A DNA stretch of 64,000 nucleotides from an uncultured SAR86 cluster bacterium (GTDB taxonomy: Bacteria; Pseudomonadota; Gammaproteobacteria; Magnimaribacterales; Magnimaribacteraceae), in contig CACBBD010000003.1 in assembly GCA_902537425.1 (NCBI GenBank), forward strand, positions 1 through 64,000, given 5' to 3'. The notes under the pieces were generated by a model that did not search any database, had not been told where the DNA came from, and saw only the letters and a program-made list of their open reading frames with translations. Below are positions 1-8,195 of this stretch, one piece after another. The position numbers and the translations under genes were made by a program. The stretch's first letter is position 1. Each line of letters begins with the position of its first letter.

Positions 1-2
1 TG

Positions 3-533
3 TCTAGCGACTATGTTTGGAGAGGTATGACTCAAACAGCTGAAGAACCAGCTATCTCTGGCGGATTCGATATAGCTGGTGAAAGTGGACTATATTTTGG
101 AACTTGGGCTTCTAACGTTGAATTTGGTGATGGAGCAGCTCTGGAATTGGATTGGTATGCAGGTTATGCAGGTGAAATGGAAAGTGGATTAAGCTACGAC
201 ATCGGTTATTTAGCATTTACATACCCTGGAGAAGACTCTCTAGATTTTGAAGAAATCTATCTCGGACTCGGATATAGCTATTTCGGTCTCACTTACTCAT
301 CAGGACAAGATTCTGCACCCGATAACACAGAATTCTCTGTTGCTCTAGGTGAAACTGGTTTAGGTGTTACTTATGGTGACTACGACGAGTACGGTGAATA
401 CACTATAATCAGCTACGATCTACCAATCTCCATTGCTGGTTTAGGTGTTTCCCTAGCCTGGAATGACTTCAGTGCAGAGGACTCAAGCGGACTTTCCGAC
501 GAAGACACATTCGTCATTACATTTTCTATGTAA
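3..533 (+). CDS. TorF-family outer-membrane porin, 5' end cut by window edge
   Basis: The reading frame is open from base 3, before the first ATG at 27. It begins with SSDYVWRGMTQT, which matches the first beta-strand of the TorF / gcw_chp putative porin family ([FS]SDY-x-[FW]RG-x-[ST]QT). The signal peptide and true start therefore lie upstream of the window. The rest alternates Gly, Tyr, Asp and aliphatic residues in short amphipathic strands, as in a small outer-membrane beta-barrel. The last residues are VITFSM; a terminal Phe would be more usual for a barrel protein. A strong hairpin terminator follows. The family assignment is firm; the substrate is unknown. Confidence 0.8.
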   Translation, partial: SSDYVWRGMTQTAEEPAISGGFDIAGESGLYFGTWASNVEFGDGAALELDWYAGYAGEMESGLSYDIGYLAFTYPGEDSLDFEEIYLGLGYSYFGLTYSSGQDSAPDNTEFSVALGETGLGVTYGDYDEYGEYTIISYDLPISIAGLGVSLAWNDFSAEDSSGLSDEDTFVITFSM

Positions 534-583
534 CTCTTAACTCCCCGTTAAGTAAGCATTCTTAATCTCCCCATTAAGATGCA

Positions 584-1726
584 TTAAGGGCCAGACGAAA
601 GTCTGGCCTTTTCTTTATTTACAATTGGCCTAGCATAAGTCATCAAAAACTCGTTTCTCTCTTCAGGCTTCAAATTTGCACATCTCTTTTCAAGCATAGA
701 AATCTTGCTGGGCATATCCGATATTGTATCTTTATTCTCTTGTTGGATATTTATTTCAGGCAATAGATCTAAAGCTGCTTGGTTAGTGGGCCAAATATGA
801 TAATTATTTATAATTTCTCTCTGTATCATTTCAGCTAGATGGCGTGTTGTATCCACTGGATCAGAAATAGGTTTACATATATGTAAATGAACTCTGCCTT
901 TATAGCCAAAAATTCCGGTAGACATTTCTTTGATATCACTTTTATTTATTTCTTCAAGGGTCAAGGAATCCTGATAATCCCAACCTCTTGCTTTGACATA
1001 ATCCAATGGGTCATATTCATAGGAAATAACAATTGGAGTTAAGTTAACGCTTCTGACCCATTCATAAATTGAAAGTGCCTTTCTTTGATCTAGATATAGC
1101 ATTTTTAAAACACCCTCATCTGTAAAGTCATTACCATCATTTGCTCTTCCTTCTCTTTGAGCAATCCAGATACTCTCTTTATCATGCATTAGTGAATGAC
1201 TGATGTAAGCAGAGAGTTTTGATAATTTTCTTAAAGTTTCCTTTACTCCTTTGATATTTCTGTGAACTATGAAACTTTTATTCAGCCTCATAAGCATTTC
1301 AGCATACCCATCATCTAGAAGGTTATCTCCAATAGCGATTCTTACAGTACTGAGTCCTTGGGTATAAAGGAGATAATTTAGAAAAGCAGGATCAAGAGAT
1401 ATATCTCTGTGATTGCCTACAAAAAGTGTAGGTTTTTCAGTTAAATTCTCAACTCCACTATATGTAAAACCATCTGTTGTTTTGTCGATCATCTTCGTCA
1501 CTAAAGGAGCCAAACAGTCTTGAAATTGATCTATAGAATTGCAGTCAGAAAAAATCTGCTTAAATTTTCTTCTTAAATAAATGCGGTTTATCTTTGAGAA
1601 ATATTTATGGGATCTTGGAAAAATTAAACTAGAAATATAATTATAAAAATCTTCATTTGATTCTAGCTCATTCAGCTTTATGGCGACTTGATCATCGTCA
1701 TAAGAAGCTATATCACTAAAATCCAT
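584..1726 (-). CDS. PlsC-like glycerolipid acyltransferase
   Basis: This 380-residue protein has a PlsC/LPLAT acyltransferase core. A catalytic-type motif VGNHRDISLDPAFLN lies near residue 105, and IAQREGRANDG near residue 190 corresponds to the FPEGTRS block. The His-to-Asp spacing is HX5D instead of the common HX4D. Family knowledge implies acylation of a lysophospholipid or glycerol phosphate with acyl-CoA or acyl-ACP at the inner membrane; the exact acceptor is not visible. No signal peptide is seen. The gene starts 3 bases after the stop of the upstream alpha/beta hydrolase, so the two are probably co-transcribed. Its 3' end overlaps the porin terminator. Confidence 0.75.
   Translation of the reverse strand: MDFSDIASYDDDQVAIKLNELESNEDFYNYISSLIFPRSHKYFSKINRIYLRRKFKQIFSDCNSIDQFQDCLAPLVTKMIDKTTDGFTYSGVENLTEKPTLFVGNHRDISLDPAFLNYLLYTQGLSTVRIAIGDNLLDDGYAEMLMRLNKSFIVHRNIKGVKETLRKLSKLSAYISHSLMHDKESIWIAQREGRANDGNDFTDEGVLKMLYLDQRKALSIYEWVRSVNLTPIVISYEYDPLDYVKARGWDYQDSLTLEEINKSDIKEMSTGIFGYKGRVHLHICKPISDPVDTTRHLAEMIQREIINNYHIWPTNQAALDLLPEINIQQENKDTISDMPSKISMLEKRCANLKPEERNEFLMTYARPIVNKEKARLSSGP
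587..616 (+). terminator. Rho-independent terminator of the porin gene
   Basis: The stem GGCCAGAC (589-596) and GTCTGGCC (601-608) enclose the tetraloop GAAA and are followed by a T-rich tract (TTTTCTTTATTT). This is a perfect 8-bp stem with a stable loop. The same bases encode the last residues (RLSSGP) of the convergent acyltransferase gene on the other strand. Confidence 0.85.
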
Positions 1727-1729
1727 TTT

Positions 1730-2683
1730 TTATAATTGGTCTATGAAATCTATAATTTCTTTTCCAACAATAGTTGGCTGTCTATAAGTTATATCATGAG
1801 TTCCCTCTTCCAAAACAACAAGTTTTCCATTATCAAATATCCTTTGATATTCCTCTGACCCTGAAAAAGGAACTATTCCGTCTTTTTTTCCCCATAAAGC
1901 AAGCATAGGTATTTCTTTTTTACTAAGATTTTCGTACATGTCACGAACATCAAAAAGATTAAAATTCCTTATAGTTGATAAAAGAGATTCATTGAAACCT
2001 TTAAAACGCAGTTGATCTTGAAAGAGTGGTAAAAATTTATCTTCATTTATAGACAACGGATCATCGCTATATTGAGTTTCAGACATATTTCCTACGCCAT
2101 ATAATCTATGGCTAAATACTCTCCAGAACCAATCTCCAACGACGGGCATAGTTATCCATGATTTCGTCTGAGGAAGAGATTTACTGAAACCTGCAGGAGC
2201 AATTAATGAAACGCTTGTTACTTCGTTAGGATACTCAGCTGCATAATAAGATGCAATTGGTCCTCCCATGGAATAGCCAACTATATGAACTTTCTCATTT
2301 ATTTTTTGAGATAGTATCAATTCCCTCAAAGTTTCAAGATAAAGATGCTTATCGTATTTTGTTCTAGGCCTTTCTGAATAGCCTCTGCCAAAATGATCAT
2401 AAACAAGGACCTTGTAACCAGAGTTAGTGAAATTATCTAGTAAGCCTTGCCATACAAAACTAGGTGTTGAAAAGCCGTGCACCAAGATCAAAGTCCCCTT
2501 CAAATCGGTTGAATCGTCCGGTAAAAACCAACGATAATAGATATTGCCTCTTGAAAGCTCTACCCAATTTCCCTCAGAAGGAATATCTGATTGCAAAATT
2601 TTCTTTAATCCATAAATCTTATAAAGATAAGGTAAGGCCAAAGCCAAAAAAATAAATAAAATCCCTATTAAAAGTTTCTCCAT
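1730..2683 (-). CDS. Membrane-anchored alpha/beta hydrolase
   Basis: The protein is about 317 residues from the ATG at 2683; an upstream in-frame TTG at 2695 is less likely. The N-terminus (LLIGILFIFLALALPYLY) is one membrane segment or an uncleaved signal anchor. The fold shows an oxyanion strand LVHGFS, a nucleophile elbow GYSMGG, an acid region ALWGKKDGIVP and a C-terminal His in EEGTHDITY, giving a Ser-Asp-His triad. It resembles esterase/lipase-type hydrolases. Being coupled to an acyltransferase gene suggests a lipid substrate, but that is inference. Confidence 0.8.
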   Translation of the reverse strand: MEKLLIGILFIFLALALPYLYKIYGLKKILQSDIPSEGNWVELSRGNIYYRWFLPDDSTDLKGTLILVHGFSTPSFVWQGLLDNFTNSGYKVLVYDHFGRGYSERPRTKYDKHLYLETLRELILSQKINEKVHIVGYSMGGPIASYYAAEYPNEVTSVSLIAPAGFSKSLPQTKSWITMPVVGDWFWRVFSHRLYGVGNMSETQYSDDPLSINEDKFLPLFQDQLRFKGFNESLLSTIRNFNLFDVRDMYENLSKKEIPMLALWGKKDGIVPFSGSEEYQRIFDNGKLVVLEEGTHDITYRQPTIVGKEIIDFIDQL

Positions 2684-2730
2684 AGATAAGCTCAATCAAT
2701 ATAGTATAGTTATTAAAAATAGTAATATCT

Positions 2731-3495
2731 ATGCATCCATTTTTTCGAGATTTCAACTTTTATGGTTTTGTACATAGAGGTGGGGATGAAGTAGAAACAG
2801 AAAATACCTTAGAAGCCTTTGAATACTCATCAAATTTAGGATTTATTTTTATAGAAACAGATGTTCAATCTACTAAAGACGGTCATATAGTTATATTTCA
2901 TGACTCAACTTTAAAGAGGATGGCAGGTATAAATAAGCGTGTAAAAGACCTGATGTTAGACGAAGTAAAGGGAATAGAATTAATTAATGGTGGCAGGATC
3001 CCTTTATTAAGTGAAGCACTCGATAGCTTTCCTAACCTTAGATTCAATATTGATATTAAAACTGAGGATGCCTTAGAAAACACCGTTAAAATCATAAAAG
3101 AAATGAGATGCTTCAATAGATCCTGTTTAGCTTCATTCTCTTCTTCAAGATTAAATAGAATAAGAAAACTAGCCGGGCCAGAAGCATGCACTTCTTCTGG
3201 ACAAATGGATATATTCAAATTGATATGCAAATCTTTAGGAATTAGTTTAAGAATTAATACGGCTGATTGTGCTCAAATTCCTATAAAGCAATGGGGAGTG
3301 CCTATTCTCACTAAGAGATTTCTTCGAATTGCAAAGAAGGAAAATAAACTTGTTCATGTTTGGACTATCAACAATAAAGAAGAGATGTTCAAATTAATTG
3401 ACTTTGGTGTTGATGGAATAATGACAGATAAGCCTAGTATTTTAAAACAAGCCATGACTGAAAGAGGCTTTTCTGATTTAGGGAACTCTCCTTAA
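2731..3495 (+). CDS. Glycerophosphodiester phosphodiesterase
   Basis: This 254-residue TIM-barrel protein carries the GDPD signatures: FVHRGGDEVETENT (catalytic His and the N-terminal Glu), FIETDVQSTKDG (metal-binding E-x-D) and VIFHDSTLKRM (second catalytic His). The C-terminal GVDGIMTDKPSIL is the usual last strand. It hydrolyses glycerophosphodiesters to glycerol 3-phosphate and an alcohol, recycling phospholipid head groups. There is no signal peptide, so a cytoplasmic enzyme is expected. It is divergent from the hydrolase/acyltransferase pair across a 47-base gap, and its last 18 bases overlap the MFS gene on the other strand. Confidence 0.9.
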   Translation: MHPFFRDFNFYGFVHRGGDEVETENTLEAFEYSSNLGFIFIETDVQSTKDGHIVIFHDSTLKRMAGINKRVKDLMLDEVKGIELINGGRIPLLSEALDSFPNLRFNIDIKTEDALENTVKIIKEMRCFNRSCLASFSSSRLNRIRKLAGPEACTSSGQMDIFKLICKSLGISLRINTADCAQIPIKQWGVPILTKRFLRIAKKENKLVHVWTINNKEEMFKLIDFGVDGIMTDKPSILKQAMTERGFSDLGNSP

Positions 3496-4725
3496 AATTA
3501 TTAATCCAGGTATGAATAATAAAAGTAAGCTTAGTATGCCTAGGCTAGGGCTATCTGTTAAGAGTGCAATTCCTGAGACCATGAAGGGACCTATAAAGAC
3601 TGAAGATTTTCCAATGAAATTATAGAATCCAAAGAATTCTGCCGCTTTATTGCTGGGTATTAGGCTACTAAAATAAGACCTGCTGATAGCCTGTACTCCA
3701 CCTTGAACAAGACCGATGATAGATGCCATGATAAAAAATTCTAATGCACTATCCATCTGGGAACTAAATATAACGACTCCTATGTAGATGATAATCGCAA
3801 ATGAAAGAGATTGTTTATGCCCGAATTTGTCAGAATACCTTCCAAAAGCTAGTGTTGCGGGAAAACCAATAAATTGAGTAAGTAAAAGAGCTGCTATCAT
3901 AGATTGTGCTGAAAGGCCTATATCAGAACCATAAGATGTTGCCATTCTTATGATCGTATCTACACCATCCATGTAAAGAAAATATGCTAGTAAGAAAATA
4001 ACAGCACTTTTATATTGTCTGACCGAACTTCCTGTTTGGTAGAGACTAGAGAAAGCTTGCCCTGAAATTTCAAAAAAACTTTTCCTACTTACTGAGAATT
4101 GAGGCTCTTTTACACCTGTAAGTAGAGGAAGTGTAAAAATACTCCACCAGATAGCTACACTCAAAAAAGACCATAAAACAGACTCAATTTGTGAATTAAG
4201 TCCAAAGAAAGATGGAAAAGAGAACATTAAGACATTGATTAAAAATAATATCCCTCCACCAAGATAACCAAGAGAAAATCCTAAAGATGATACACGATTC
4301 CTTTCATGATCTTCAGCAACCGAAACTAATAAAGAGTCATAGAAGATATTTCCACCTGAAAATCCAATCACACCAAGTGCATAAAAGGTAATAGCAAATT
4401 TCCATGAACTTTCAGGAACGAAAAATAAATAACCAGTTGCTATTATTCCTAAAACTGCGAACGTTAGAAGCAGCTTTTTTTTTGAGTTTCCTACATCGGC
4501 GTAAGCCCCTAAAATAGGTGCACTTAAAGCTATCAGTAAACCAACAACAGAATTTGCTGTACCAATGACAAATGTACTCTCTCCATCAGTTAAATCGTTT
4601 GCCCAAAAAGATTTAAAAAAAATAGGGAAAAAACCAGCCATTACAGTTGTGGCAAATGCAGAATTAGCCCAATCATAAAAGGCCCATCTCCATGCTTGTT
4701 TTGATAATTTTCTTTGACCTTTCAT
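3478..4725 (-). CDS. MFS transporter, UMF1/Atg22-like
   Basis: I take the ATG at 4725 (MKGQRKLSKQAWRW...), giving 415 residues. A longer frame from a TTG at 4803 adds 26 atypical residues and would cross the small ORF on the opposite strand. After the start comes WAFYDWANSAFATTVMAGFFPIFF, the conserved opening helix of the UMF1 (Atg22-like) branch of the major facilitator superfamily. About 12 hydrophobic segments follow, with an internal loop GRYSDKFGHKQSL typical of MFS. It is a proton- or solute-coupled exporter or importer; the substrate cannot be read. The 3' end overlaps the phosphodiesterase gene convergently by 18 bases. Confidence 0.82.
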   Translation of the reverse strand: MKGQRKLSKQAWRWAFYDWANSAFATTVMAGFFPIFFKSFWANDLTDGESTFVIGTANSVVGLLIALSAPILGAYADVGNSKKKLLLTFAVLGIIATGYLFFVPESSWKFAITFYALGVIGFSGGNIFYDSLLVSVAEDHERNRVSSLGFSLGYLGGGILFLINVLMFSFPSFFGLNSQIESVLWSFLSVAIWWSIFTLPLLTGVKEPQFSVSRKSFFEISGQAFSSLYQTGSSVRQYKSAVIFLLAYFLYMDGVDTIIRMATSYGSDIGLSAQSMIAALLLTQFIGFPATLAFGRYSDKFGHKQSLSFAIIIYIGVVIFSSQMDSALEFFIMASIIGLVQGGVQAISRSYFSSLIPSNKAAEFFGFYNFIGKSSVFIGPFMVSGIALLTDSPSLGILSLLLLFIPGLIILRRVP

Positions 4726-4766
4726 GTGATTTGTGGGAATAATAACCCTTTTATTGGGAGGAAAAA

Positions 4767-4877
4767 ATGGAAGAGGATAAAAAAACGTATAAATATATGA
4801 CAATGTTTAGTGTAATCATTGCTGTGGTTGTGGTGGCACAAATTATTTTGGCAAATTATTTGCAATCAATTTATTAA
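4767..4877 (+). CDS. Small single-pass membrane protein, 36 residues
   Basis: An ATG at 4767 has a very good ribosome binding site (GGGAGG, five bases upstream) and opens a 36-codon frame. The product has a short charged N-terminus (MEEDKKTYKY) followed by about 22 hydrophobic residues (FSVIIAVVVVAQIILANYL), so one membrane span is predicted. It lies 41 bases from the divergent MFS start and 35 bases before the nitronate monooxygenase gene, with which it may be co-transcribed. I know no family for it. Support is the Shine-Dalgarno strength and the clean transmembrane composition; the short length limits certainty. Confidence 0.6.
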   Translation: MEEDKKTYKYMTMFSVIIAVVVVAQIILANYLQSIY

Positions 4878-4912
4878 ATACAAATATTGGGACACAAAAC
4901 TAAGGAGAGAAT

Positions 4913-6049
4913 ATGAACTCAAAAATATGTGAACTTCTAGATATAGAATTCCCTTTAGTAGCTTTCACCCACTGCAGAGATGTGGTTGTAGCGGTATCTA
5001 AAGCAGGTGGATGTGGAGTTTTAGGCGCTGTTGGCATGTCACCAGAACAGTTAGAGAAAGAATTAACATGGATAGATGAACATATAGACGGAAAACCTTA
5101 CGGAGTTGATGTTCTAATTCCCAACAAGATGGTCGATCAAAGCGAGAAATTTGATGCAGAAAAATTAAAAGGAATGATTCCACAAGAATATGCTGACTTC
5201 AGAGCAGATGTTCTTGAAAACCATGACATAGAGGCTTCGGAGTTAAGAACTATAGATACAGCTGGTTCAAGTTTTGCTGCAAATACAAAAGCTGATGGAG
5301 CGAAAGCTCTTTTAGATGTAGCCTTTAGCCACCCTATCAAACTAATTGCTAACGCACTGGGCGTGCCACCCGATTGGATGCTCGAGATGGGAAAAGAAAA
5401 TGATGTAAAGGTTGCAGCACTTTTGGGAACTGCTCAGCATGCAATCAATCAGGTAAAAGCAGGTGTTGATATATTAGTTGTATCTGGTACGGAAGCTGGA
5501 GGCCACTGTGGAAGTGTTTCAACCATGGTACTCATACCTGAAGTTTACGAAGCAATTCAACCGTATGGTGATACACCAATCCTGGCTGCTGGAGGAATAG
5601 TAACTGGGAAACAAATGGCCGCAGCAATGACAATGGGAGCATCTGGCGCTTGGTGTGGTTCAGTATGGCTGACTACTGTGGAATCAGAAGTCCCTCCTGT
5701 TATTAAAGAAAAAATGGTTGCTGCTAATTCAAGTCAAACAACAAGATCAAGAAGTAGAACAGGCAAGCACTCGAGACAATTAGTATCTCCTTGGACACAA
5801 GCATGGGAATCAGAACAAGCTCCAGATCCTTTACCTATGCCTCTACAGCCGATGGTAGCTGAACCCGCTTTACAGAAGGTTGCTAAGCTAGCTGAAGGTG
5901 GACATGATGGAGCTAGAGACCTAGCAACTTATTGGGTTGGACAAGGAGTAGGTTTAATGAATCAAAGTATTTCTGCGAGTGATGTGGTTCAGGAATTCAA
6001 AGAAGATTTTGTAGAAGCTTATGAGAGATTAACAGGTTTTGTGTCTTAA
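4913..6049 (+). CDS. Nitronate monooxygenase family flavoprotein
   Basis: The protein is 378 residues, preceded by an AGGAG site. It has the NMO / 2-nitropropane dioxygenase TIM-barrel: an N-terminal strand IEFPLVAFTHCRDVVVAVSKAGGCGVLG, the FMN phosphate-binding segments VSGTEAGGHCG and ILAAGGIVTGKQMAAAMTMGASGAWCGSVWL. Family members oxidise alkyl nitronates with FMN and O2; many homologues have other, unknown substrates. The C-terminal section is hydrophilic, as in the long actinobacterial/gammaproteobacterial forms. Its stop overlaps the convergent PhyH gene stop by 4 bases. The fold is clear; the physiological substrate is not. Confidence 0.85.
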   Translation: MNSKICELLDIEFPLVAFTHCRDVVVAVSKAGGCGVLGAVGMSPEQLEKELTWIDEHIDGKPYGVDVLIPNKMVDQSEKFDAEKLKGMIPQEYADFRADVLENHDIEASELRTIDTAGSSFAANTKADGAKALLDVAFSHPIKLIANALGVPPDWMLEMGKENDVKVAALLGTAQHAINQVKAGVDILVVSGTEAGGHCGSVSTMVLIPEVYEAIQPYGDTPILAAGGIVTGKQMAAAMTMGASGAWCGSVWLTTVESEVPPVIKEKMVAANSSQTTRSRSRTGKHSRQLVSPWTQAWESEQAPDPLPMPLQPMVAEPALQKVAKLAEGGHDGARDLATYWVGQGVGLMNQSISASDVVQEFKEDFVEAYERLTGFVS

Positions 6050-6861
6050 TTAACTTCTTTACCATCTTGAAGAATTAAAAACTGTCTGTTTTCATCATTC
6101 AGGTCCTCAGTAAGAGACTGAGATATTACTCTTTTAGATCCCTCTGGTGCATACTGGAGAATATAAGATTTTCTAATATGATCTGATAAATTAGGCCCCG
6201 TCCTGTGCGGTGTTAAAGAAGAGAAAATTGCGATACTGCCTGCCTTCAGAGGTAAGCAAACTGCTTGGGATGTGTCTAAAGGTATTTCATGACCTAAATC
6301 TGTATTTTCATGGAAGAGAGTCCCCCGTCTATGAAGTCCAGGCATCACCCAAGGACAGCCATTAGATTCATCTGTATCTGTAAGAGCTACCCAACAAGTT
6401 AAGTAGGCCTGCGGCTCAATATAGGTATAACCATTGTCTTGATGCCAGGGAAATTCGTCTTTGGTACCTGGTTTTTTGTATACAGCTTGATCCCAATATA
6501 ACCTCACATCAGGTCCGATTAAATCTCTGCATATGTCAGTAAAAACTTTATGTTTACTAAATTCTTTCAGTTCATCAGACTGAGTTACAAGATGGGTGGT
6601 AAAAGTAATTTCTTCAGCTCTAGCAATAAAAAATTTACCACCATCAAGGCCTTTTAAAGCTTCAGTTACATTAAACTCATAAGGGTCAATTTGATCTACT
6701 ACTTTGTTGACTTCTTCGTCTGAAAAAGCATTTTCAAGTACAACATAACCTTTTTCGTTAAATGATGTGATGTCTTCATCAGAGAAGAATGTGTAAGGGC
6801 CATCAGGCATGGTCCAAGAAAAGCTCTTATTACTCTCATGTAACTTAATATCTTTATCCAT
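6046..6861 (-). CDS. PhyH-family Fe(II)/2-oxoglutarate dioxygenase
   Basis: This 271-residue protein is of the phytanoyl-CoA dioxygenase family. The iron ligands are visible as H140-Q-D142 in FPWHQDNGYTY and H219 in SSLTPHRTGP, with R230 (DHIRKSY) as the likely 2-oxoglutarate anchor. The WVALTDTDESNGCPWVMPGLHRRG block is the conserved beta-strand and loop that follow. Such enzymes hydroxylate an organic substrate while decarboxylating 2-oxoglutarate; the substrate is not inferable. It is the last gene of the 10912-to-6046 operon and starts 2 bases after the dihydroorotase stop. Confidence 0.88.
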   Translation of the reverse strand: MDKDIKLHESNKSFSWTMPDGPYTFFSDEDITSFNEKGYVVLENAFSDEEVNKVVDQIDPYEFNVTEALKGLDGGKFFIARAEEITFTTHLVTQSDELKEFSKHKVFTDICRDLIGPDVRLYWDQAVYKKPGTKDEFPWHQDNGYTYIEPQAYLTCWVALTDTDESNGCPWVMPGLHRRGTLFHENTDLGHEIPLDTSQAVCLPLKAGSIAIFSSLTPHRTGPNLSDHIRKSYILQYAPEGSKRVISQSLTEDLNDENRQFLILQDGKEVN

Positions 6862-6863
6862 AA

Positions 6864-8195
6864 CTATCTATCAAATTCCAATTGAACGCCTAAATTAGTT
6901 TCTACAATTTTTCCATTATTATAGGCAAGTTTACCATTCACAATAGTACTCATAACCTTTGAGCTAAAGGTCTCACCTTCAAAAGGCGACCAGCCACAGA
7001 AATAGAAAGTATTCTCTTTAGTAATTTTATGCTTAGATTCTAGATCAACGAGAACACAATCTGCCCAGTAACCTTCCCTAATGTAGCCTCTATCAACAAT
7101 TTTGAATCTATCAGCAACTTTATGTGAAAGATAGTACGGGAGATCATTCAATGAATAGATTCCTTCTTTAACAAGTTCCAAAAGAACAAGGAGTGAGTGC
7201 TGTACACTTGGAATACCTGAGGGACAATTCATATAGTCATTTGATTTTCCTTCCAAAACATGTGGAGCATGATCAGTAGCGACATAATCGATATAGCCCT
7301 CTAATAACGCCTTTCTTAGTGCATCTCTATCTGTGGACTCTTTCAAAGATGGATTACATTTTATTAAAGTCCCTTTGGTTGCGTAATCATCGCTTGAAAA
7401 GTAAAGATGAGGAATGCAAACCTCTGCAGTAATCATTTTTTCATTAAAAGGTTTATTAGAGAATAGTCCTACTTCTTCTTTGGTAGTTAAATGAAGTATA
7501 TGCAAATTAGAATTATATTTTGTGGCTAATTCGATAGCTTTTTTTGAGGATTTTAAACAAGCCTCTCTGGATCTAATGAGGCCATGCATTTCTACTGGAA
7601 TCTGTTCTCCATATTTAGCAAGATATTTTCTCTCCAATGATTTTATCATTGGGTCATCCTCGCAGTGGGTAGTAATAATTACCGGAGATTCTCTAAAAAG
7701 GTCATTCAAAGCATCCTCACTATCAACATGAAGATCTCCAGTAGAAGAACCCATAAATATTTTAATTCCACATACCTCCTTAGGATTTATAGCTTTTATT
7801 TCGTCTATATTGGAGTTGGATGTGCCCATGTAAAAAGAGAAATTAGCTGATGAAGTCTGGTTGGCAATGGAAATTTTATCTCTCCACAAATCAAGGCTAA
7901 GTGTAGGTGGGATTACATTCGGCATGTCCATAAAAGAGGTTGTGCCACCGGCAACAGCAGCCAAGGATTCAGTTTTTATATTTCCTCTCTCCGTCAGGCC
8001 AGGTTCTCTGAAATGACATTGATCATCTATTACTCCAGGTAGTAAATAATGACCTGCTGCATCAAGAATTTCTCCTTGAGGCTCTATATCATTTGCTATT
8101 TTCTCAAACCTACCCTCTTTAATAAGAATATCTTGTTCAGTTATTGAACCTTCATTTATAACTTTACAGTTTTTAATGGTGATTACATTACTCAA
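6864..8195 (-). CDS. pyrC: Class I dihydroorotase (cyclic amidohydrolase)
   Basis: The 443-residue amidohydrolase has the motif GVIDDQCHFREPGLTERG, the dihydroorotase-type segment GIKIFMGSSTGDLHVDSED, THCEDD, LHILHLTT and the metal Asp in YVATDHAPH. The first His of the usual H-x-H pair is Gln here (DDQCHF). As I recall, that is normal for the DDQ-x-HFREPG dihydroorotase subgroup found in Bacteroidetes and some gammaproteobacteria. The expected reaction is interconversion of carbamoyl-aspartate and dihydroorotate. The neighbours are two dioxygenases and another amidohydrolase, not pyrimidine genes, so another cyclic amide is possible. The start overlaps the preceding TauD gene by 4 bases. Confidence 0.8.
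   Translation of the reverse strand: MSNVITIKNCKVINEGSITEQDILIKEGRFEKIANDIEPQGEILDAAGHYLLPGVIDDQCHFREPGLTERGNIKTESLAAVAGGTTSFMDMPNVIPPTLSLDLWRDKISIANQTSSANFSFYMGTSNSNIDEIKAINPKEVCGIKIFMGSSTGDLHVDSEDALNDLFRESPVIITTHCEDDPMIKSLERKYLAKYGEQIPVEMHGLIRSREACLKSSKKAIELATKYNSNLHILHLTTKEEVGLFSNKPFNEKMITAEVCIPHLYFSSDDYATKGTLIKCNPSLKESTDRDALRKALLEGYIDYVATDHAPHVLEGKSNDYMNCPSGIPSVQHSLLVLLELVKEGIYSLNDLPYYLSHKVADRFKIVDRGYIREGYWADCVLVDLESKHKITKENTFYFCGWSPFEGETFSSKVMSTIVNGKLAYNNGKIVETNLGVQLEFDR

Noticed and set aside
2898-3230. 110-residue minus-strand frame inside the phosphodiesterase gene
   Set aside because: It is antisense to a clear GDPD gene, has no ribosome site and no recognisable domain; it is a shadow frame.
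4726-4803. N-terminal extension of the MFS gene to a TTG at 4803
   Set aside because: The extra 26 residues do not resemble the family, lack a ribosome site and would overlap the small plus-strand ORF; the ATG at 4725 gives the usual N-terminus.
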